A DNA stretch of 9,474 nt from Bryobacterales bacterium (GTDB lineage Bacteria; Acidobacteriota; Terriglobia; Bryobacterales; Bryobacteraceae), in NCBI GenBank assembly GCA_003164075.1, contig PLRZ01000269.1:1-9474 (forward strand), written 5' to 3'. The notes below the pieces were generated by a model. It saw only the letters and a list, made by a program, of their open reading frames with translations. It searched no databases and was not told the origin of the DNA. The position numbers were made by a program, and so were the translations under genes. Position 1 is the first letter of the stretch; each line of letters starts with the position of its first letter. Positions 1 to 4,521 of the stretch are shown here, piece after piece.

Positions 1-46
1 TGGTGCCGGCGGGGAAGTGATTCCGAAGCGGAAATTGCAGGAGGGT

Positions 47-107
47 CCGGAGGTGGGGCAGGCGGTGCTCGCCTGCCCCACCTCCGGGCTTACCAAGAAT
101 TCCCACG
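47..107 (-). repeat. Hairpin repeat with GTGCT loop and conserved TGGTAAGCCC flank
   Basis: A perfect 18-bp inverted repeat (47-64 against 70-87) surrounds the 5-base loop GTGCT. Its core is GGTGGGGCAGGCG. On the minus strand it is preceded by TTGGTAAGCCC (90-100) and a GAATTC. The same flank plus core recurs on the plus strand at 9251-9286 and 9390-9428, so the repeat unit is larger than the hairpin. A bare version of the hairpin lies at 306-330. There is no T-run after the stem on either strand, so it is not a standard intrinsic terminator. It looks like a dispersed palindromic repeat of the REP type. Confidence 0.8.
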
Positions 108-164
108 CAATTTCGGGTGGCCTGGGAAAATCGGCTGAGCCACCGCTCCGCAAAAACAAATTTA

Positions 165-240
165 GCCACGGATGAACACAGACAAGAAAAATTCTTCTTC
201 TTTGTCTTTTTATCTGTGTTCATCCGTGTTTATCCGTGGC
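165..240. repeat. Inverted repeat of the CCACGGATGAACACAG type
   Basis: Positions 167-182 (CACGGATGAACACAGA) are the exact reverse complement of 213-228. In addition, GCCACGGAT at 165-173 pairs with ATCCGTGGC at 232-240. The right arm contains a near-tandem repeat of TCATCCGTGT and TTATCCGTGG, so two alternative pairings exist. The centre (184-212) is A+T rich, unlike the rest of the window. From memory, sequences like this recur in intergenic DNA of unrelated environmental bacteria, but I cannot verify that here. Confidence 0.75.
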
Positions 241-305
241 CAAATTGTTCTTTGCCCGGAGTCGAAGAACTCACTCGGAGCAATGGCCTTCGTTGAGCGC
301 GGGCC

Positions 306-330
306 GGCAGGCGAGCACCGCCTGCCCCAC
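306..330. repeat. Small GGCAGGCG hairpin next to the channel gene's 3' end
   Basis: GGCAGGCG (306-313) pairs with CGCCTGCC (319-326) around AGCAC, followed by CCAC. It is the reverse-complement orientation of the hairpin at 47-87, without the TGGTAAGCCC flank. It begins 8 bases past the stop of the channel gene (minus strand), so it would lie in that gene's 3' untranslated region. There is no T-tract, so a terminator role is uncertain. Confidence 0.7.
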
Positions 331-337
331 CATGCCA

Positions 338-1255
338 TCACGATACTTCGCCCACCTTCTTCAGCTCCAACACCAGGTCGCCCTCGTCATCCACGAAAAA
401 TGCGGGGGCGAAGCGCCGGTTCCAGAGGATCTCATCGTGCCGGTAGGAGTGGCGCGCCAGCACCGTCTGACTGAAAGTATCGTCGTATCCCTTCACTAGA
501 ATCAGCACCTCCGCCTGCAGGCGCACAATGTCTTCGGCCGTCTTACCCCATAGCGGACTGTCTTCGTCGATCGGATGTACCACCGTCCACGACAAGGGCA
601 GAAACAGCACTCCGGGCCGCTCCAGGCGCAGCATTTTGTAGTTCCGCTGCAGCTTGCCGTCCACCGAATCCACAGTCATCAGCATCACCTTGGCCTCCAG
701 TTCCATCAGCGAATTGGCCCGCCGGTTGACCATGCGGAACTGCAGACTGGTGCCCTCCTGATACGGGCTCACCAGCATGTTCTCGCTGAACCCGATGCGG
801 GCCGACGGCCGCGACACCCTCCCGAACAACAGGCCGGTAGCCACCGCAAATCCCAGCACGCCGACCAGAGCTTCGAACGTCGCCACCACGTTCGCCCCCA
901 TGCCTCGGGGTGAGATATTGCCGTAGCCCACGGTGCTGAGCGTGTGCGAACTGAAGAAAAACGCGTTGAGGAAGCGGCCCCACTCGGTGGGTGCGCCCGC
1001 GCCCGCAAGTTGGTCGGGCCCCAGGGCAAAATAGACTCCGGCAAACATCGTGTTGACCGCCACGTACCCCAGAAACAGAACCGCCAGGAATCGCGGCCAG
1101 CTCATACTTACGAGGTGGAGGTACGGGTGAATGTCGCGCCACGTCGTGCCGCGTCGGCGGACGTTGAATTGGCCGTTCTCATTGACGATCCGCCGCAACG
1201 GTGCGATCACCTGCTTCGTCAGGCCGGGGTCGAAACTCGGGGTCTGCATATCCAT
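338..1255 (-). CDS. KirBac-like inward rectifier potassium channel
   Basis: This predicted 305-residue protein is an inner-membrane potassium channel of the bacterial Kir (KirBac) family, which forms tetramers. Residues 40-52 resemble the interfacial slide helix. Transmembrane helix 1 spans about 53-79 and the pore helix about 95-107. The selectivity filter TVGYGN is at 108-113, and transmembrane helix 2 spans about 118-146, ending in FGRVSRP, close to the FARFSRP-like junction of known KirBacs. Residues 150-305 form the immunoglobulin-like cytoplasmic domain, including the family signatures DDTFSQTV (258-265) and ARHSY (267-271). The length is typical and no key residue is missing. The ATG is preceded by AGGAAGGA four bases upstream; a second Met two codons in is a possible alternative. 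It lies 67 bp downstream of another minus-strand gene and may be cotranscribed with it. The ligand or gating signal cannot be deduced. Confidence 0.93.
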   Translation of the reverse strand: MDMQTPSFDPGLTKQVIAPLRRIVNENGQFNVRRRGTTWRDIHPYLHLVSMSWPRFLAVLFLGYVAVNTMFAGVYFALGPDQLAGAGAPTEWGRFLNAFFFSSHTLSTVGYGNISPRGMGANVVATFEALVGVLGFAVATGLLFGRVSRPSARIGFSENMLVSPYQEGTSLQFRMVNRRANSLMELEAKVMLMTVDSVDGKLQRNYKMLRLERPGVLFLPLSWTVVHPIDEDSPLWGKTAEDIVRLQAEVLILVKGYDDTFSQTVLARHSYRHDEILWNRRFAPAFFVDDEGDLVLELKKVGEVS

Positions 1256-1259
1256 CGGG

Positions 1260-1267
1260 TCCTTCCT
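1260..1267 (-). promoter_or_regulatory. Ribosome binding site of the potassium channel gene
   Basis: The minus strand reads AGGAAGGA, followed by four bases and then the ATG at 1255. It is the clearest Shine-Dalgarno sequence in the window and supports the chosen start. If the second Met (1249) were used, the spacing would be ten bases, which is also acceptable. Confidence 0.65.
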
Positions 1268-1322
1268 ATTGCGCTATTTCATTGATCCTTTGGGGATGGA
1301 ATTGGATTCCGCGAATCCGGGA

Positions 1323-1727
1323 TCACGCCGCCGGCGCTTCCAGCCAGCGGCGGACCATTTCCGCGGCGTCGCCCTCTAAATCCAGCGGCTCGCTGCGTGT
1401 TTCCACGCCGTTCTCCAGGTACGCGGCTACCACGCCGGTCGCGGTAGGACGCAGTTCCAACCGCCGGTCCCGCGCTTCCAGCCGCAGCGTGGTGCCCAGC
1501 CACGCCACGTGAACTTTCTGCCGCAGGGAAAAACCGATGCGCGCCGCCTGCTTGAGTAATTCGGCGGTGAACGGCCCTTTCTTCAGTTGTTCCGCCCAAG
1601 GGGCCGCGGCTTGCGCGTTGGCCTTCTCGTTTTCGCGCGCGCGCCGCGAACGCTCGGCGGATTCCTTGCCCTCCTCTTGCGATTCCAGGCTCTTGAGGTT
1701 ATTCTCCAGGTTGTCGAGGAAACTCAT
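1323..1727 (-). CDS. Hypothetical 134-residue protein with charged coiled-coil N-terminus
   Basis: I do not recognise this family. The protein starts MSFLDNLENN. Residues 1-45 are very rich in Glu, Lys, Arg and Ala and should form a helix or coiled coil. Residues 46-70 look like a second helix (WAEQLKKGPFTAELLKQAA), and residues 72-115 alternate hydrophobic and polar residues as a small beta-sheet would. It ends in a helix, AAEMVRRWLEAPAA. There is no signal peptide or membrane segment, so it is probably cytoplasmic. The frame stays open upstream to 2423, but that extension runs antisense to the 1779-2183 gene and through a palindromic repeat. The ATG at 1727, with GGAAGG just before it, is therefore the credible start. 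It is divergent from the next gene across 51 bp and upstream of the channel gene in the same orientation. Confidence 0.75.
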   Translation of the reverse strand: MSFLDNLENNLKSLESQEEGKESAERSRRARENEKANAQAAAPWAEQLKKGPFTAELLKQAARIGFSLRQKVHVAWLGTTLRLEARDRRLELRPTATGVVAAYLENGVETRSEPLDLEGDAAEMVRRWLEAPAA

Positions 1728-1752
1728 GGTCCTTCCAGTTTCCCCCAGGAAC

Positions 1753-1768
1753 GTTACGGCAGGGTAAC
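1753..1768. promoter_or_regulatory. Candidate operator dyad in the divergent spacer
   Basis: GTTAC (1753-1757) and GTAAC (1764-1768) form a perfect 5-bp dyad with a 6-base spacer. It sits in the 51-bp interval between two divergently transcribed genes. This spacing is typical of dimeric regulator sites, but arms this short occur by chance, and no -35/-10 pair is recognisable alongside it. Confidence 0.25.
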
Positions 1769-1778
1769 ATTGAACCGA

Positions 1779-2183
1779 ATGCCCGACCTCACTCGCCCCC
1801 ACCTCACCACCCTCCGCAACGGACTCCTGCGCTGGCACAAGTCGCTGCTCGACTCGGAGCGCGCAGCCTACGAACGGGACGTCGCGCGCATTACCACCAC
1901 CGGCCAATATCTCCAACTGGTGCTGGGCGACCCCTGGTTTGCCTGGTTGCGCGAGATCTCCCAGTTCATCGTGATCGTGGATGAGACGCTGGCGCAAAAA
2001 GAGCCGGCCACACCGGCGGACGCCGCCCGTCTGATTGCCAAGGCGCGCGAGTTGCTGCTCCCCTCCGAATCCGGCTCCGAGTTCGCACGCAGTTACGACC
2101 ATGCGATCGAGCGCGACCCCGCCGCGGTGCTGGCCCACGGCGAAATGATGCAGGTCTTCGCGGAGGTGGCGAAGGACGAGTAA
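1779..2183 (+). CDS. Hypothetical 134-residue helical protein
   Basis: I cannot assign this to a named family. The protein starts MPDLTRPHLT and looks wholly alpha-helical. An N-terminal segment, LLRWHKSLLDSERAAYERD (16-34), is followed by a Trp-rich stretch, LGDPWFAWLREISQFIVIVD (49-68), and then a charged C-terminal half. It has no signal peptide and is probably cytoplasmic. The ATG at 1779 lacks a good Shine-Dalgarno. A TTG at 1770 in the same frame has an AGGG six bases before it and could be the true start, adding three residues. The frame is open back to 1587, but that part overlaps the divergent gene and is unlikely to be translated. It is convergent with the CRTAC1 gene beyond 2466. 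Confidence 0.75.
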   Translation: MPDLTRPHLTTLRNGLLRWHKSLLDSERAAYERDVARITTTGQYLQLVLGDPWFAWLREISQFIVIVDETLAQKEPATPADAARLIAKARELLLPSESGSEFARSYDHAIERDPAAVLAHGEMMQVFAEVAKDE

Positions 2184-2239
2184 GCCGCAATACTGTTCAC
2201 TTTGTAACAACAGAACTGGAAACTCTCGATTGCTGAGCT

Positions 2240-2346
2240 GTGGGGCAGACTTTAGTCTGCGGCGGGCTTCAGCCCGCCCTCCCGCGAGCGATGCGAAATC
2301 TGCGGCGGGCGGACTGAAGTCCGCCGCAGGCTGAAGCCTGCCCCAC
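2240..2346. repeat. Four-hairpin mirror-symmetric palindromic element (copy 1)
   Basis: The 107-bp element is bounded by GTGGGGCAG (2240-2248) and its complement CTGCCCCAC (2338-2346). Inside are four perfect hairpins with two-base loops: 2245-2260 (arm GCAGACT, loop TT), 2261-2278 (GGCGGGCT, loop TC), 2308-2325 (GGCGGACT, loop GA) and 2326-2341 (GCAGGCT, loop GA). A spacer of about 29 bases separates the pairs. The left pair has pyrimidine loops and the right pair purine loops, so the element is two double-hairpin halves facing each other, as in REPIN-type repeats. It lies between two convergent genes and shares this design with 8169-8282. Confidence 0.85.
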
Positions 2347-2367
2347 CGAAGCTCACCACGATGTCCG

Positions 2368-2469
2368 TTAAGTGAACGGCATTGGAGTGAGCCGCAAAAT
2401 CTCGCCGCCGTCGCCGAAGTCAAACAGCGTAAATTCAGAGCCTGCCCGCTTGCACCAAACCCCGCTCAC
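2368..2469 (-). CDS. Candidate 33-residue ORF overlapping the CRTAC1 stop
   Basis: A GTG at 2469 overlaps the TGA of the upstream CRTAC1 gene as GTGA, the arrangement seen in translationally coupled genes. The frame runs 33 codons to a TAA at 2370-2368. The peptide begins MSGVWCKRAG and ends GEILRLTPMPFT, with a segment FTLFDFGDGGEI (13-24) of protein-like composition. No Shine-Dalgarno precedes it beyond AGGGGAAG inside the upstream gene. A short dyad, CCGTT/AACGG (2365-2379), overlaps its end, so the whole stretch may instead be repeat DNA or the remnant of a decayed gene. I do not recognise the sequence. Confidence 0.25.
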   Translation of the reverse strand: MSGVWCKRAGSEFTLFDFGDGGEILRLTPMPFT

Positions 2470-4229
2470 TTCCCCTTGAACCGCTCAGTCCGAACCACGC
2501 CGGAACCCTCGCGCACCACCACCAACTGATCTGCCGCCACTTCCGCGACTTTTTCAAACGCTCCGTTGGGCCAGCGAATCTCCAAGCTGGCCTTTGTCTC
2601 GGAGCCCAGGCCGAAATGCAGCCGCCGGTCGTTCACCGAGAGATACGAACTCTGCGCCAGGACGGCCTGCGCCTGCTTGTGGCCGCCATACTGCACCACC
2701 ACCTGCGCCCCGATGGCGCTGCGGTTCGATGCCGTCCCGGTCAACAACACCTTGAGCCAGTGATTGTTGCCAGTCATGTCGTTGCGCAGCAGGGAAGGCG
2801 GCTCATTCATGTTCATGATCAGGATGTCCAGGTCGCCATCGTTGTCGAAGTCCCCGAAAGCCACGGCGCGGCTGGAATGCAATTCCTGAATGCCCGGCCC
2901 CGCTTCATCCTGCAGCTCCTCGAATTTGCCGCCCCCCAGATTGCGATACAGCACGCAGGGAGTCTTGTAGGGGCAATCGGGTTGCGATTTCTCCACCTCG
3001 GGATAGACCATGCCGGTGGCATAGAAGAGATCCGGCAGGCCATCGTTATCCAGGTCGAACATCCCCGCGCCCCAGCTTACGAAACGGGTTTCCACTCCCA
3101 GGCCGGCGCGGTACGTCACATCCCGGAATTCGGCCTTTCCGTTACCGCGATACAGCGCCGGAGTGTCGTCGCGGAAATGCGTTTTGAGAATGTCCAGGTT
3201 GCCGTCCGTATCGAAGTCCCCGATTCCCAGCCCCATGCCCGCCTGCGCCTGCCCGTCCTCGCTCAGGGAGACTCCGCTTTCCAGGCCTTGCTCGGTAAAT
3301 GTGCCGTCGTGATTGTTGCGGAACAGCAAACTGGGCGAGGTATCGCAGGCGGCATAGATGTCCGGCCAGCCGTCGCCATCGAAATCGGCCGCGGCCACGG
3401 TCAGCGGATAGCCCGGTTTCACGCCCAGAATGCCGGACTTTTCGCTGACATCGGTGAAGGTCCCGTTCCCGTTGTTATGGTAGAGGCGGAACGGCTCCTG
3501 CGGCGAGCCGCTCGGTCTGCAATAGACCGCCACGCCGCGGTAATTGCAGGAGGGATCCTTTCCGCGAGGCGGCATGGTCTTGGGGTCGAACACCATGTAA
3601 TGCGCCACGAAGAGATCCAGTTTGCCGTCCCGGTCGTAGTCCACCCACGTGCAGCCCGAGCCGTATCGCACGCCCGGATGGGTCAATCCGGCCTTTTCGG
3701 TCACGTCGGTGAAAGTGCCGTCGCCGTTATTGTGAAAGAGAAGGTACTGGCCCCAACAGGTGATGAACACATCGTCGAAGCCGTCGTTATCGTAATCCCC
3801 GACGGTGATTCCGCTAGCCCATACGCTGTGCCCCAACCCCGATTTCGCGGTGACGTCGGAAAACGTGCCGTCGCGGTTGTTGTGATAGAGCCGGATGATG
3901 GCGCCCGCGGGCGTCGACTCCCAGCGGCGGCCGGTCAGCACGATGATGTCCTGCCAACCGTCGTTGTCATAGTCGATGAACGCCACGCCGCATCCCATGG
4001 AATCCAGAATGAAGTCGTTATACGCCACCTCTCCATAGACGATGGGAGCCCGCAAGCCGGCTTCCGCAGCCACGTTGACGAAATGGGCATGGAAGGGCAG
4101 TCCCGAAGGTTTGGCGCGAGGCAAGGGCTTAAGCCCGCGCGATCCCATGCCCATATTCTGCGCCCGGCCGGTCAGGCCATCCAGGGCAAGCGCCCCTACG
4201 GGAAGAGCCAATAACTTTCTGCGCGTCAC
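2466..4229 (-). CDS. Exported CRTAC1-type protein (FG-GAP/VCBS propeller with ASPIC/UnbV domain)
   Basis: This 587-residue protein begins MTRRKLLALPVGALALDG, a short twin-arginine-like signal, so export folded through Tat is likely. Seven calcium-loop motifs follow at 86-94, 145-153, 197-205, 282-290, 338-346, 392-400 and 460-468, all of the form D-x-D-x-D-G-x-x-D. These fit a seven-bladed FG-GAP/VCBS beta-propeller. Residues 488-572 match the ASPIC/UnbV domain (NNHWLKVLLTGTASNRSAIGA, SSYLSVNDRRLHFGLG, IRWPNG). Cysteine pairs at 229/237 and 419/425 could form disulfides outside the cytoplasm. The start is a GTG with no clear Shine-Dalgarno; a stop codon lies two codons upstream, which fixes the 5' limit. 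The family is common in acidobacteria and planctomycetes, but its biochemical role is unknown. It is divergent from a second CRTAC1 gene across 292 bp. Confidence 0.9.
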   Translation of the reverse strand: MTRRKLLALPVGALALDGLTGRAQNMGMGSRGLKPLPRAKPSGLPFHAHFVNVAAEAGLRAPIVYGEVAYNDFILDSMGCGVAFIDYDNDGWQDIIVLTGRRWESTPAGAIIRLYHNNRDGTFSDVTAKSGLGHSVWASGITVGDYDNDGFDDVFITCWGQYLLFHNNGDGTFTDVTEKAGLTHPGVRYGSGCTWVDYDRDGKLDLFVAHYMVFDPKTMPPRGKDPSCNYRGVAVYCRPSGSPQEPFRLYHNNGNGTFTDVSEKSGILGVKPGYPLTVAAADFDGDGWPDIYAACDTSPSLLFRNNHDGTFTEQGLESGVSLSEDGQAQAGMGLGIGDFDTDGNLDILKTHFRDDTPALYRGNGKAEFRDVTYRAGLGVETRFVSWGAGMFDLDNDGLPDLFYATGMVYPEVEKSQPDCPYKTPCVLYRNLGGGKFEELQDEAGPGIQELHSSRAVAFGDFDNDGDLDILIMNMNEPPSLLRNDMTGNNHWLKVLLTGTASNRSAIGAQVVVQYGGHKQAQAVLAQSSYLSVNDRRLHFGLGSETKASLEIRWPNGAFEKVAEVAADQLVVVREGSGVVRTERFKGK

Positions 4230-4288
4230 AAGCTATCAGGATAACGCGGGTGCGTTGACATCTTTGGGATTCCCGGCAAACTCCGCTC

Positions 4289-4318
4289 CGTTACCGAGCC
4301 GCGCGCGTAAGCAAGCGG
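4289..4318 (+). repeat. Direct repeat, copy 1 (CGTTACCGAGCCGCGCGCG)
   Basis: This 30-bp unit matches 4411-4440 with two mismatches, at its positions 20-21. It opens with the 19-base identical core named in the call, and both copies then end in AGCAAGCGG. The copies are 122 bp apart in the same orientation within the divergent spacer. It resembles a dispersed genomic repeat more than a regulator site because it is long and very GC-rich. Confidence 0.7.
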
Positions 4319-4410
4319 GGCATTCCGAAAAGGTGTAACGCGCCCCGGCCCCCCGGCGCGGGCGCTGACGTTCGCCCCAGCCCTGCAAACACTTACAAAC
4401 ACCGAAACGT

Positions 4411-4440
4411 CGTTACCGAGCCGCGCGCGCCAGCAAGCGG
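4411..4440 (+). repeat. Direct repeat, copy 2
   Basis: This is the second copy of the 4289-4318 unit, with CC in place of TA at unit positions 20-21. It ends 81 bp before the start of the 861-residue gene. Confidence 0.7.
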
Positions 4441-4521
4441 TTCTTTAAGCACCCGCTCCCCGGCCCGGACGCCAGATGATAAGATATCGATGGTCGTGCC
4501 TCCGAGGGCCGACCTCCTGCC

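Larger units (their letters stand above)
1..337. other. Repeat-rich intergenic stretch without a supported gene
   Basis: No convincing coding region is seen here. One plus-strand frame ends in a TGA at 18-20 after the codons for VPAGK, which could be the tail of a gene lying to the left, but five codons cannot establish that. The rest holds three repeat units (47-107, 165-240 and 306-330), separated by unremarkable sequence. The short ORFs that can be drawn through it consist of repeat sequence. If the 18-20 stop is real, this gap is a 3'-3' junction with the channel gene that ends at 338. Confidence 0.5.
4230..4521. other. Divergent intergenic region between the two CRTAC1 genes
   Basis: These 292 bp must carry promoters for both flanking genes. 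I see no convincing -35/-10 pair. A TTGACA at 4255-4260 (plus) has no matching -10 at normal spacing, and TAAGAT at 4480-4485, 36 bases before the 4522 start, has no -35. Two near-identical 30-bp direct repeats (4289-4318 and 4411-4440) take up part of the space. The ATG at 4522 has no Shine-Dalgarno nearby. Confidence 0.5.

Noticed and set aside
306..330. An intrinsic terminator for the potassium channel gene
   Set aside because: The stem is strong, but no T-run follows it on the transcribed strand, and the same hairpin occurs elsewhere as a dispersed repeat.
2240..2346. A CRISPR array or tandem repeat array
   Set aside because: The units are inverted palindromes of differing sequence, without uniform direct repeats and spacers, and no cas gene is present.
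1323..2423. A single 366-residue minus-strand protein
   Set aside because: The part upstream of 1727 runs antisense to a more protein-like plus-strand gene and through the four-hairpin repeat. A good start with a Shine-Dalgarno exists at 1727.
2616..4214. A 532-residue open frame opposite the CRTAC1 gene
   Set aside because: It mirrors the repeated Asp/Asn/Gly codons of the real gene as Val/Ile/His-rich sequence. It has no domain or signal, and the minus strand carries clear calcium-loop motifs.
4255..4285. A sigma-70 promoter starting with TTGACA on the plus strand
   Set aside because: No acceptable -10 lies at 16-18 bases spacing, and the nearest plus-strand gene starts about 240 bases further on.
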